Shown here: piece after piece, positions 53,343 through 61,581 of the stretch
Position numbering within the stretch: the stretch's first letter is position 1
Layout: every line of letters starts with the position of its first letter
Assembly (NCBI RefSeq): GCF_014646335.1
Contig: NZ_BMNG01000002.1
Span: forward strand, 310,001 to 374,000
Direction of reading: 5' to 3'
From: Streptomyces lasiicapitis
GTDB taxonomy: Bacteria > Actinomycetota > Actinomycetes > Streptomycetales > Streptomycetaceae
Length of the DNA: 64,000 nt
Translations under genes and position numbers: made by a program
The notes under the pieces: model-generated
Database searches by the model: none
The model's input: only the letters and a program-made list of their open reading frames with translations
What the model was told of the DNA's origin: nothing

Positions 53343-54394
53343 CGAGGCTCATCCCCTCGCCGGTCGTCGTCGACATCCGGGCGGGGGCGCTCAACGACCT
53401 GGCGAGCGTCCTCGCCGACCAGCGGATCTGCTCGGCGACCGGCAAACTGGCCGTCGCCATCAGCGGCGGCTCCGGCACGGTGCTGCGCACTCGGCTCGAG
53501 CCCTCGCTGCCGAACGCGGAGTGGTTCGAGGTCGGCGGCGGCACCCTCGACGACGCCATCAAGCTCGCCGACGCCATGAAGAAGGGCCGCTACGACGCGG
53601 TCGTGGGCCTCGGCGGCGGCAAGATCATCGACTGCGCCAAGTTCGCCGCGGCGCGCGTCGGCCTGCCGCTGGTCGCCGTCGCGACGAACCTGTCGCACGA
53701 CGGCCTGTGCTCGCCCGTCGCGACCCTCGACAACGACGCGGGCCGCGGCTCGTACGGCGTGCCGACCCCGATCGCCGTCGTCATCGACCTCGACGTCATC
53801 CGCGAGGCCCCGGTCCGCTTCGTGCGCTCCGGCATCGGCGACGCCCTGTCCAACATCTCCGCGATCCGGGACTGGGAGCTCGCCGCCCGCGAGCGCGGCG
53901 AGGACATCGACGGCCTCGCCGCCGCGATGGCCCGCCAGGCCGGCGAGGCGGTCCTGCGCCACCCCGGCGGCGTCGGCGACGACGGCTTCCTCCAGGTGCT
54001 CGCCGAGGGCCTGGTCCTCACCGGCATCGCCATGTCCGTCTCGGGCGACTCCCGCCCGGCGTCCGGCGCCTGCCACGAGATCAACCACGCCTTCGACCTG
54101 CTGTTCCCGAAGCGTGCGGCCAGCCACGGCGAGCAGTGCGGCCTCGGCGCGGCCTTCGCGATGCACCTGCGCGGTGCCCGCGAGGAGTCGGCGTTCATGG
54201 CCGAGGTGCTGCGCCGCCACGGTCTGCCCGTCCTGCCGGAGGAGATCGGCTTCACCGTGGACGAGTTCGTCCAGGTCGTGGAGTACGCGCCGCAGACCCG
54301 GCCGGGCCGCTACACGATCCTCGAGCACCTCAATCTGAACCACGACCAGATCAAGGACGCATACGCCGACTATGCCAAGGCCATCGGTAGCTGA
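53330..54394 (+). CDS. sn-glycerol-1-phosphate dehydrogenase-like iron-containing alcohol dehydrogenase
   Basis: A 354-residue member of the group III alcohol-dehydrogenase/G1PDH (EgsA/AraM) family, which makes sn-glycerol-1-phosphate from dihydroxyacetone phosphate with NAD(P)H. Family features: GLGGGKIIDCAKF (about 93-105), TNLSHDGLCSP (about 119-129, equivalent to the G1PDH S-H-D-G motif), and metal ligands matching the archaeal enzyme at D171 (GIGDAL), H249 (SGACHEINHAF) and H266 (ASHGEQCG). Bacterial AraM enzymes of this type are known. GTG 53330 overlaps the previous gene by 13 bases. It suggests the envelope product contains glycerol phosphate of archaeal stereochemistry, which is inference. 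Confidence 0.8.
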   Translation: MPVLTRLIPSPVVVDIRAGALNDLASVLADQRICSATGKLAVAISGGSGTVLRTRLEPSLPNAEWFEVGGGTLDDAIKLADAMKKGRYDAVVGLGGGKIIDCAKFAAARVGLPLVAVATNLSHDGLCSPVATLDNDAGRGSYGVPTPIAVVIDLDVIREAPVRFVRSGIGDALSNISAIRDWELAARERGEDIDGLAAAMARQAGEAVLRHPGGVGDDGFLQVLAEGLVLTGIAMSVSGDSRPASGACHEINHAFDLLFPKRAASHGEQCGLGAAFAMHLRGAREESAFMAEVLRRHGLPVLPEEIGFTVDEFVQVVEYAPQTRPGRYTILEHLNLNHDQIKDAYADYAKAIGS

Positions 54395-55151
54395 ACTCCG
54401 GCCCGTCGTTCACCCCGCGGGGGTGAAGGACCGCCGCAGCGGTGAGCACTGGGCGGGACGCCTGTACATGCGAGAGATCTCGCTGCGCTGCGACCGCTAC
54501 CTGGTGAACACCAGGATCACGCCCAACCAGCTCACCTATCTGATGACCGTCGCGGGCGTCCTGGCCGCCCCGGCCCTGCTGGTCCCGGGGATCTGGGGCG
54601 CCGTGCTCGGCGTCGTCGCGGTCCAGCTCTATCTGCTGCTCGACTGCGTCGACGGCGAGATCGCCCGCTGGCGCAAGCAGTACTCGATGTCCGGGGTGTA
54701 CCTGGACCGCGTCGGCGCCTACCTGTGCGACGCCGCGGTCCTCGTCGGCTTCGGCCTGCGCGCCGCCGACCTGTGGGGCTCGGGCCGGATCGACTGGCTG
54801 TGGGCCTTCCTCGGCACCCTGGCCGCCCTCGGCGCCATCCTGATCAAGGCGGAGACCGACCTCGTCGCCGTCGCCCGGCACCAGCAGGGCATGGCGCCGG
54901 TGCAGGAGTCGGCGTCCGAGCCGCGCACGTCCGGCGTGGCCCTGGCCCGCAAGGCCGCCGCCGCGCTGAAGTTCCACCGCCTGATCCTCGGCATCGAGGC
55001 GTCCCTGCTGATCCTGGTCATCGCCGTCGTGGACCAGATCCGGGGAGACCTGTTCTTCTCCCGCCTCGGTGTCGCCGTCCTCGCCGGCATCGCGGTCCTG
55101 CAGACCCTGCTGCACCTCGTGTCCATCCTCGCCTCGAGCAGGCTGAAGTGA
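54372..55151 (+). CDS. second CDP-alcohol phosphotransferase, variant active site
   Basis: A 259-residue membrane CDP-alcohol phosphotransferase. The motif begins normally (D91, D94-G, A-R99, G108, D112), but the last aspartate (position 116), the general base in characterised enzymes, is alanine; an Asp occurs four residues later (D120). TPNQLTYLMTV and a chain of hydrophobic helices follow the family fold. It may be an atypical or inactive partner of the first enzyme at 50722, or use D120. It overlaps the dehydrogenase gene by 23 bases and the glycosyltransferase by 4. Confidence 0.8.
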   Translation: MPRPSVAELRPVVHPAGVKDRRSGEHWAGRLYMREISLRCDRYLVNTRITPNQLTYLMTVAGVLAAPALLVPGIWGAVLGVVAVQLYLLLDCVDGEIARWRKQYSMSGVYLDRVGAYLCDAAVLVGFGLRAADLWGSGRIDWLWAFLGTLAALGAILIKAETDLVAVARHQQGMAPVQESASEPRTSGVALARKAAAALKFHRLILGIEASLLILVIAVVDQIRGDLFFSRLGVAVLAGIAVLQTLLHLVSILASSRLK

Positions 55152-56059
55152 ACACCCCGGCACAGCAGAGCCAGCAGGGGCAGCCCCTGAAGGTCGGCGC
55201 GGTCGTCATCACCATGGGCAACCGGCCGCAGGAGCTGCGCGCCCTCCTCGACTCGGTCGCCAAGCAGGACGGCGACCGGATCGAGGTGGTCGTCGTCGGC
55301 AACGGCGCCCCCGTACCGGACGTGCCCGACGGGGTGCGCACCATAGAACTGCCCGAGAACCTGGGCATCCCCGGCGGACGCAACGTGGGCATCGAGGCCT
55401 TCGGCCCCGGCGGCACCGACGTCGACATCCTGCTCTTCCTCGACGACGACGGACTGCTCGCCCACACCGACACCGCCGAACTGTGCCGCGACGCCTTCGC
55501 GGCCGCCCCGGACCTCGGGATCGTCTCCTTCCGCATCGCCGACCCGGACACCGGCGTCACCCAGCGCCGCCACGTACCGCGACTGCGCGCCTCCGACCCG
55601 ATGCGCTCCTCGCGCGTGACGACCTTCCTCGGCGGCGCCAACGCCGTGCGCACCGCCGTCCTCAAGGAGGTCGGCGGGCTGCCCGACGCGTTCTTCTACG
55701 CGCACGAGGAGACCGACCTCGCCTGGCGCGCCCTGGACGCGGGCTGGATGATCGACTACCGCGCCGACATGGTGCTCTTCCACCCCACCACGGCCCCCTC
55801 GCGGCACGCGGTCTACCACCGCATGGTGGCCCGCAACCGCGTCTGGCTGGCCCGCCGCAACCTGCCCGCCGTGCTCGTGCCGGTGTACCTCGGCGTGTGG
55901 CTCCTGCTGACCCTCGCCCGGCGTCCCTCGCGGCCCGCCCTGAAGGCCTGGTTCGGCGGCTTCCGCGAGGGCTGGACCAGCCCGTGCGGACCCCGGCGCC
56001 CCATGAAGTGGCGTACGGTGTGGCGCCTGACCCGACTGGGCCGCCCTCCCGTCATCTGA
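55148..56059 (+). CDS. family 2 glycosyltransferase
   Basis: A 303-residue GT-A fold glycosyltransferase. Nucleotide-sugar binding is supported by VGAVVITMGNRPQELRALLDSV at the start, PENLGIPGGRNVGIEAF (about 76-92) and the DxD-type FLDDDGLLAHTD (about 99-110). A second acceptor-site block FYAHEETDLAWRALDAGW (about 177-194) holds the typical ED base. A C-terminal hydrophobic segment (AVLVPVYLGVWLLLTLA) may attach it to the membrane. GTG 55148 overlaps the phosphotransferase stop (GTGA). It probably adds a sugar, perhaps from the galE product, to the lipid-linked intermediate. Confidence 0.85.
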   Translation: MNTPAQQSQQGQPLKVGAVVITMGNRPQELRALLDSVAKQDGDRIEVVVVGNGAPVPDVPDGVRTIELPENLGIPGGRNVGIEAFGPGGTDVDILLFLDDDGLLAHTDTAELCRDAFAAAPDLGIVSFRIADPDTGVTQRRHVPRLRASDPMRSSRVTTFLGGANAVRTAVLKEVGGLPDAFFYAHEETDLAWRALDAGWMIDYRADMVLFHPTTAPSRHAVYHRMVARNRVWLARRNLPAVLVPVYLGVWLLLTLARRPSRPALKAWFGGFREGWTSPCGPRRPMKWRTVWRLTRLGRPPVI

Positions 56060-56157
56060 CAAGCTCGGATCTGAGAACATTCGGGCCGTATTCCGGTCCC
56101 TGGCCCCCCACGCCTACGCCCGACCGGCCGCGCATCTGAAGACGAAAGTTTCCCTTC

Positions 56158-57087
56158 GTGAGTGAGACAACGCAGGACGGTGGAGTCGCGGTGACCGCGC
56201 CACCGTCGCCCGACGACGGGCTGTCCCCCGCAGAGCTGGCGGCCAAGTACGGCCTGTCCGTCAGCGGCGCCCGTCCCGGTCTTTTCGAGTACGTCCACCA
56301 GCTCTGGGGACGGCGCCACTTCATCCTCGCCTTCTCCCAGGCGAAGCTCACCGCCCAGTACAGCCAGGCCAAGCTCGGCCAGCTCTGGCAGGTGGCGACA
56401 CCGCTGCTCAACGCGCTCGTCTACTTCCTCATCTTCGGCCTGATCCTCAAGGCCGACCGGGGCATGGAGCGGGAGGTGTACATCCCCTTCCTCGTGACCG
56501 GTGTCTTCGTCTTCACCTTCACGCAGAGCTCGGTGATGGCGGGCGTGCGGGCGATCTCGGGGAACCTGGGCCTGGTGCGCGCCCTGCACTTCCCGCGGGC
56601 CTCGCTGCCCATCTCGTTCTCGCTGCAGCAGCTCCAGCAGCTGCTGTTCTCGATGATCGTGCTGTTCGTCGTGGCGGTCGGCTTCGGCAGCTATCCGCGT
56701 CTGTCCTGGCTGCTGATCCTGCCCGTCCTCGCGCTGCAGTTCCTCTTCAACACCGGGCTCGCGCTGATCATGGCCCGCCTCGGCAGCAAGACCCCGGACC
56801 TGGCGCAGCTCATGCCGTTCGTGATGCGCACCTGGATGTACGCATCGGGCGTCATGTTCTCCATCCCGGTGATGCTCAAGGAGCACCCGGCGTGGATCGG
56901 GGACATCCTGCAGTGGAACCCGGCCGCCATCTACATGGACCTGATGCGCTTCGCGCTCATCGACGGCTATGGCTCGGAGAACCTGCCCCCGCACGTCTGG
57001 CTGGTCGCGGCCGGCTGGGCCCTGCTCGTCGCGGCGGGCGGCTTCGTGTACTTCTGGAAGGCTGAGGAGCGCTACGGCCGTGGCTGA
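56158..57087 (+). CDS. ABC-2 type permease, TagG/Wzm-like
   Basis: A 309-residue ABC-2 family permease of the polysaccharide/teichoic-acid export type. After a soluble 60-residue N-terminus come six hydrophobic helices; landmarks are LGQLWQVATPLLNALVYFLIFG (about 71-92) and MRTWMYASGVMFSIPVMLKEHPAWIGDILQWNPAAIYM (split blocks, about 222-260), the TagG/Wzm signature. GTG 56158 is used; a weak GAAAG site lies upstream. A 98-bp gap to the glycosyltransferase is the only interruption in the operon, and no terminator is seen there. It overlaps the ATPase gene by 8 bases. Confidence 0.88.
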   Translation: MSETTQDGGVAVTAPPSPDDGLSPAELAAKYGLSVSGARPGLFEYVHQLWGRRHFILAFSQAKLTAQYSQAKLGQLWQVATPLLNALVYFLIFGLILKADRGMEREVYIPFLVTGVFVFTFTQSSVMAGVRAISGNLGLVRALHFPRASLPISFSLQQLQQLLFSMIVLFVVAVGFGSYPRLSWLLILPVLALQFLFNTGLALIMARLGSKTPDLAQLMPFVMRTWMYASGVMFSIPVMLKEHPAWIGDILQWNPAAIYMDLMRFALIDGYGSENLPPHVWLVAAGWALLVAAGGFVYFWKAEERYGRG

Positions 57088-57880
57088 GGACAACAACGAC
57101 CAGATGGTCGGCTTGGGCAAGGCGCACATCCCCACCGTCATCGCCGACGAACTGCACATCGTCTACCGCGTCAACGGCGCCAAGACGGGCAAGGGCAGCG
57201 CCACCTCCGCGCTGAGCCGCATCATCAGGCGCGGCGAGGAGCGCGGCGTCCGCAAGGTGCACGCCGTGCGCGGGGTCAGCTTCACCGCCTACCGCGGCGA
57301 GGCCATCGGCCTCATCGGCTCGAACGGCTCCGGCAAGTCCACCCTGCTGCGGGCCATCGCCGGCCTGCTCCCGGCGGAGAAGGGCAAGGTCTTCACCGAC
57401 GGCCAGCCCTCGCTGCTCGGCGTGAACGCGGCCCTCATGAACGACCTCACCGGCGAGCGCAACGTCATACTCGGCGGGCTCGCGATGGGCATGAGCCGCG
57501 AGCAGATCAGGGAGCGCTACCAGGGGATCGTCGACTTCTCGGGCATCAACGAGAAGGGCGACTTCATCACCCTGCCGATGCGCACCTACTCCTCCGGCAT
57601 GGCCGCCCGCCTGCGGTTCTCCATCGCGGCGGCCAAGGACCACGACGTCCTCATGATCGACGAGGCGCTCGCCACCGGTGACCGCAAGTTCCAGAAGCGC
57701 TCCGAGGCCCGCATCCGCGAGCTGCGCAAGGAGGCGGGCACGGTCTTCCTGGTCAGCCACAACAACAAGTCGATTCGTGACACCTGCGACCGCGTGCTCT
57801 GGCTGGAGCGCGGCGAGCTGCGGATGGACGGCCCGACCGACGAGGTCATCAAGGAGTACGAGAAGTTCACCGGTAAGTAG
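57080..57880 (+). CDS. ABC transporter ATPase, TagH/Wzt-like
   Basis: A 266-residue ATPase of the teichoic-acid/O-antigen export type. Walker A GSNGSGKST (80-88), signature YSSGM (170-174, the degenerate form characteristic of TagH/Wzt), Walker B LMIDEALATGD (191-201) and HNNKS switch histidine are present. It lacks the C-terminal carbohydrate-binding extension of Wzt, so the substrate is likely recognised by the permease. GTG 57080 has GAGGAG upstream and overlaps the permease stop. It ends the operon before a strong terminator. Confidence 0.88.
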   Translation: MAEDNNDQMVGLGKAHIPTVIADELHIVYRVNGAKTGKGSATSALSRIIRRGEERGVRKVHAVRGVSFTAYRGEAIGLIGSNGSGKSTLLRAIAGLLPAEKGKVFTDGQPSLLGVNAALMNDLTGERNVILGGLAMGMSREQIRERYQGIVDFSGINEKGDFITLPMRTYSSGMAARLRFSIAAAKDHDVLMIDEALATGDRKFQKRSEARIRELRKEAGTVFLVSHNNKSIRDTCDRVLWLERGELRMDGPTDEVIKEYEKFTGK

Positions 57881-57915
57881 CCGGATGGCCGTACCTTCGG
57901 GTCGGCCGAACGGAG

Positions 57916-57949
57916 CAGGGCCCCGCCGGGACGTCCAGGCGGGGCCCTG
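57916..57949 (+). terminator. strong terminator of the envelope operon
   Basis: Perfect 12-bp inverted repeat CAGGGCCCCGCC (57916-57927) / GGCGGGGCCCTG (57938-57949), with a palindromic loop (GGACGTCC), then ACCCGTTTT. It lies 36 bp after the ATPase stop and isolates the hopanoid operon. Confidence 0.9.
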
Positions 57950-58215
57950 ACCCGTTTTCGGACAACACCCGACTCTCAAGTCACGGGAGTTCGGGGAAGA
58001 TTGAAGCCAATCGGTGCGTTCTTGTGATGCGCGGAACACCCCGACGTCTCGGCCCGCGTTGTACAACGTAAGCTGTACCGGTGCTGATTCGCGGCAAGTG
58101 GGGCGATATCGCGCGGCACCGTGGCGCCGGGCGCGGCCGGTCGCGGGGGGTCCGGGCGGCGTGTCCGAAATAGGATGTATTGGGTCGGCAGTGTAGAACG
58201 GGAGATGTGACGGCA
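57950..58215 (+). promoter_or_regulatory. hopanoid operon upstream region
   Basis: The 335-bp gap between the envelope and hopanoid operons holds, after the terminator, a perfect palindrome GTTGTACAAC (58058-58067) overlapping a GTACA (58061-58065) / TGTAC (58074-58078) inverted pair, a palindrome GCGATATCGC (58103-58112), and a -10-like TAGGAT in CGAAATAGGATG near 58170-58178. I see no small gene. These are likely regulator sites for hopanoid synthesis, a process known to be developmentally regulated in S. coelicolor. Confidence 0.4.
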
Positions 58216-59118
58216 ATGGCTACGGACGATCTCCGGCTCCGCGATGCGTCCGCCGTCCTCGACAAAGCCGCGGACGAGAACTTTCCCGTGGCCCCGTTCT
58301 TCCTCCCGCGTGCCTGGCGCGAGGACCTCATGGCCGTGTACGGCTACGCCCGCCTGGTCGACGACATCGGTGACTCCGACCTCGACCGCGGCTCCGCCCA
58401 CGCCCGCTATCTCGGCGCGGACCCGGCGGCCGCCGGTGACCCGCTCGCCCTGCTCGACGCCTTCGAGGCCGACCTGAACAAGGTCTTCGCCGCGGGCCAG
58501 GAGCCCGGCCACCCGCTGCTGCGGGCCCTGGTGCCCACCGTGCGCCGCCGGGACCTGACGCCCGAGCCCTTCCTCGCCCTGATCGCGGCGAACCGCCAGG
58601 ACCAGCTCGTCAAGCGGTACGAGAGCTACGAAGACCTCGTGGCCTACTGCGAGCTGTCCGCCAACCCCGTCGGCCGCCTGGTCCTCGCCATCACCGGCAC
58701 CGCGACGCCCGAGCGCGTCCGGCTCTCGGACTCGGTGTGCACCGCGCTGCAGATCGTGGAGCACCTCCAGGACGTCCGCGAGGACCTGGAACGCGATCGT
58801 GTCTATCTGCCCGCGCGGGACATGAAGCGGTTTCATGTCCAGGAGCGGGATCTGGCCGTACCCACGGCAGGCGCTTCGGTGCGCGCACTGGTTGCATATG
58901 AAGCGGAACGCGCCCATCGCCTCCTGAATGAAGGCACCCCCCTGGTGGGTAGCGTCCACGGCAGGCTGAAGCTGCTGCTTGCCGGGTTCGTCGCAGGGGG
59001 GAGGGCGACGGTCGCCGCGATCGCCGCCGCCGGATACGACGTACTACCAAGGCCGCCGAAGCCCACGAAGCCGCGTTTGCTGCGCGAGGTGGGAGCGGTT
59101 CTGCGAGGAGAGGGGTGA
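58216..59118 (+). CDS. hpnC: HpnC squalene synthesis enzyme (HSQ synthase)
   Basis: A 300-residue trans-isoprenyl-diphosphate synthase-fold protein. With HpnD and HpnE it makes squalene from two farnesyl diphosphates; HpnC converts presqualene diphosphate to hydroxysqualene. Aspartate-rich motifs are YARLVDDIGDSDL (about 44-56) and EHLQDVREDLERDR (about 182-195), with the YLPARDM that follows in this group. ATG 58216 is preferred, with GGAG about 11 bases upstream; GTG 58207 nine bases earlier is possible. First gene of the operon, and its stop overlaps hpnD by 4 bases. Confidence 0.9.
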   Translation: MATDDLRLRDASAVLDKAADENFPVAPFFLPRAWREDLMAVYGYARLVDDIGDSDLDRGSAHARYLGADPAAAGDPLALLDAFEADLNKVFAAGQEPGHPLLRALVPTVRRRDLTPEPFLALIAANRQDQLVKRYESYEDLVAYCELSANPVGRLVLAITGTATPERVRLSDSVCTALQIVEHLQDVREDLERDRVYLPARDMKRFHVQERDLAVPTAGASVRALVAYEAERAHRLLNEGTPLVGSVHGRLKLLLAGFVAGGRATVAAIAAAGYDVLPRPPKPTKPRLLREVGAVLRGEG

Positions 59119-60065
59119 GCCGGACCGTGGAGTCAGAACCTCGCGTGTCCGCGCCGGTACTCGCCGCATACAGCTATTGCGAGACCGTGACCGGCCAGCA
59201 GGCACGCAATTTCGCGTACGGCATCAGGTTGCTGCCGACGCCCAAGCGGCGGGCGATGTCCGCGCTCTACGCGTTCTCTCGGCGCGTGGACGACATCGGC
59301 GACGGCACCCTGGCGCCGGACGTGAAGGGGGTGCGGCTCGACGAGACCCGGGCCCTGCTCACCCGCGTCCGCGACGGCGCGGTGGAGGAGGACGACACCG
59401 ACCCCGTGGCCGTGGCGCTCAGCCACGCCGCCGGGCACTTCGCCATCCCGCTCGGCGGGCTCGACGAGCTGATCGACGGCGTCCTGATGGACGTGCGCGG
59501 TGAGACGTACGAGAGCTGGGAGGACCTGAAGGTCTACTGCCGCTGCGTGGCCGGCGCGATCGGGCGGCTCTCTCTCGGTGTGTTCGGCACGGAGCCGGGG
59601 GCGCTGCACGCGGAGCGCGCGCCGGAGTATGCCGACACGCTCGGCCTCGCGCTCCAACTCACCAATATTCTCCGGGACGTTCGCGAGGACGCCCTGGAAG
59701 GGCGCACCTATCTCCCCGCCGATGATCTCGCCAAGTTCGGCTGCTCCGCCGGGTTTTCGCGCCCCGAGCCGCCGGCCGGTTCGGACTTCGCGGGCCTCGT
59801 CCACTTCGAAGTCCGGCGCGCGCGGGCCCTGTTCGCCGAGGGCTACCGCCTGCTCCCCATGCTGGACCGGCGCAGCGGCGCCTGCGTCGCGGCGATGGCG
59901 GGGATCTACCGCCGCCTGCTCGACCGCATCGAGCGGGAGCCGGAAGCGGTCCTTCGGGGCCGCGTTTCGCTGCCGGGGCGCGAGAAGGCGTACGTCGCCG
60001 TGCGCGGCCTGTCCGGCCTCGACGCGCGCAGCGTCTCCCGCGGCACCGTCAGGAGGCGTACGTGA
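59115..60065 (+). CDS. hpnD: HpnD presqualene diphosphate synthase
   Basis: A 316-residue enzyme that condenses two farnesyl diphosphates to presqualene diphosphate. Aspartate motifs YAFSRRVDDIGDG (about 51-63) and LTNILRDVREDALEGRTYLP (about 183-202) are complete. It is a close relative of plant and bacterial phytoene synthases, but its position between hpnC and hpnE fixes the role. GTG 59115 overlaps hpnC (GTGA). Its stop TGA overlaps the ATG of the following 37-residue ORF (TGATG). Confidence 0.92.
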   Translation: MSRTVESEPRVSAPVLAAYSYCETVTGQQARNFAYGIRLLPTPKRRAMSALYAFSRRVDDIGDGTLAPDVKGVRLDETRALLTRVRDGAVEEDDTDPVAVALSHAAGHFAIPLGGLDELIDGVLMDVRGETYESWEDLKVYCRCVAGAIGRLSLGVFGTEPGALHAERAPEYADTLGLALQLTNILRDVREDALEGRTYLPADDLAKFGCSAGFSRPEPPAGSDFAGLVHFEVRRARALFAEGYRLLPMLDRRSGACVAAMAGIYRRLLDRIEREPEAVLRGRVSLPGREKAYVAVRGLSGLDARSVSRGTVRRRT

Positions 60066-60178
60066 TGCGCATTCACGGCGAAGCAGGCGCAGGCCCGGCG
60101 CGTCGCCCCAAGTGGCGGGCAACCCTCCGCATGACCTTGGCGTCCCAGACTGCAACTGCCGAAAGGGAGGCCGCATGA
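60065..60178 (+). CDS. 37-residue small protein inside the hopanoid operon (DUF6380-like)
   Basis: An ATG at 60065 overlaps the hpnD stop (TGATG), and this frame ends at TGA 60176-60178, overlapping hpnE's ATG 60175 (ATGA). The ORF therefore fills the 109-bp gap exactly with coupled junctions at both ends. The 37-residue product is basic, with an internal K-W-R-A-T-L-R motif (about 16-22) that I recall in DUF6380 small proteins of Streptomyces. No hydrophobic helix. Function unknown; a small factor for the Hpn complex is a guess. Confidence 0.65.
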   Translation: MRIHGEAGAGPARRPKWRATLRMTLASQTATAEREAA

Positions 60179-61581
60179 GGCAGGACGACACGCAGCCCGA
60201 AGGGGGCGCCGACGGCCCCGGAAAACGCGCGTCGGCCGTCGTCGTGGGAGGCGGTCTGGCCGGCGTCACCTCGGCCCTCGCCCTCGCCGACGCGGGCCTG
60301 GACGTCACGCTGCTCGAAGGCCGCCCGCGGCTCGGCGGACTCGCCTTCTCCTTCCAGCGCGGCGAACTGACCGTCGACAACGGCCAGCACGTCTACCTGC
60401 GCTGCTGCACCGCCTACAAGTGGTTCCTCGACCGCGTCGAGGGCGCGCACCTGGCGCCGCTGCAGGAACGTCTCGACGTACCCGTCCTCGATGCCGACCG
60501 GCACCGGCTCGGACGGCTGCGCCGCACCGCGCTGCCCGTGCCGCTGCATCTGGCCGCGAGCCTCGCCACCTACCCGCATCTGTCGCTCGCCGAGCGCGCC
60601 AACGTGGGCCGCGCGGCGCTCGCCCTCAAGGGACTCGACCCGGCCGACCCGGCGCTCGACAACCAGGACTTCGGCAGCTGGCTTGCGGCCCACGGTCAGT
60701 CCAAGCGCGCGATCGAGGCGCTGTGGGACCTCGTCGGCGTCGCCACCCTCAACGCCGTCGCGGGCGATGCCTCGCTGGGCCTCGCCGCGATGGTGTTCAA
60801 GACCGGGCTGCTCTCCGAACCGGGCGCCGCCGACATCGGCTGGGCGCGGGTGCCCCTCGGTGACATCCATGACGGTCTGGCCCGCAAGGCGCTCGACTCG
60901 GCGGGCGTGCGTACCGAACTGCGAACACGTGTCACCTCCATCTCTCGTAGTAAGAACGGGAATTGGCGCGTCGAGGTTCCCGGCGAGACCATCGAGGCGG
61001 ACACCGTGGTGCTCGCCGTCGCCCAGGCCGAGACCCACGACCTGCTCCCGGACGGCGCCCTCGACGAGCCCGACCGGCTGCTCGGCATCGACACCGCGCC
61101 GATCCTGAACATCCACGTCGTGTACGACAGGAAGGTGCTCAAGAAGCCCTTCTTCGCCGCGCTCGGCACGCCGGTGCAGTGGGTGTTCGACCGGACGGAG
61201 GCCTCGGGCCTCGCGCAGGGCCAGTATCTGGCGCTGTCGCAGTCGGCGGCCCAGGACGAGATCGACGCTCCCGTGGCGGCGCTCAGAGAGCGCTATCTGC
61301 CGGAGCTCGAGCGCCTGCTGCCCGCCGCGCACGGCGCACGGGTCCTCGACTTCTTCGTGACCCGGGAGCGCACGGCGACCTTCGCGCCGACCCCGGGCGT
61401 CGGCCGCCTGCGGCCGGGCGCGCGCACCAACGAGTCCGGGCTCTACCTGGCCGGCGCGTGGACCGCCACCGGCTGGCCCGCGACGATGGAAGGCGCTGTA
61501 CGCAGCGGAATCACGGCGGCCCGCGCCGCGCTGACCGCACTCGACCGCCCTCATGACCATCTCTTCGAGGAGGCGGCGTGA
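60175..61581 (+). CDS. hpnE: HpnE hydroxysqualene dehydroxylase/FAD oxidoreductase
   Basis: A 468-residue FAD-dependent amine-oxidase-fold protein that reduces hydroxysqualene to squalene, the third step of the HpnCDE route. The dinucleotide motif AVVVGGGLAGVTSALALADAG (about 20-40), the RxGGLAFSF block and the C-terminal LYLAGAWTATGWPATMEGA (about 423-441) are characteristic. ATG 60175 has AAGGGAGG upstream and overlaps the small ORF. The stop overlaps the polyprenyl synthase start (GTGA). Confidence 0.92.
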   Translation: MRQDDTQPEGGADGPGKRASAVVVGGGLAGVTSALALADAGLDVTLLEGRPRLGGLAFSFQRGELTVDNGQHVYLRCCTAYKWFLDRVEGAHLAPLQERLDVPVLDADRHRLGRLRRTALPVPLHLAASLATYPHLSLAERANVGRAALALKGLDPADPALDNQDFGSWLAAHGQSKRAIEALWDLVGVATLNAVAGDASLGLAAMVFKTGLLSEPGAADIGWARVPLGDIHDGLARKALDSAGVRTELRTRVTSISRSKNGNWRVEVPGETIEADTVVLAVAQAETHDLLPDGALDEPDRLLGIDTAPILNIHVVYDRKVLKKPFFAALGTPVQWVFDRTEASGLAQGQYLALSQSAAQDEIDAPVAALRERYLPELERLLPAAHGARVLDFFVTRERTATFAPTPGVGRLRPGARTNESGLYLAGAWTATGWPATMEGAVRSGITAARAALTALDRPHDHLFEEAA

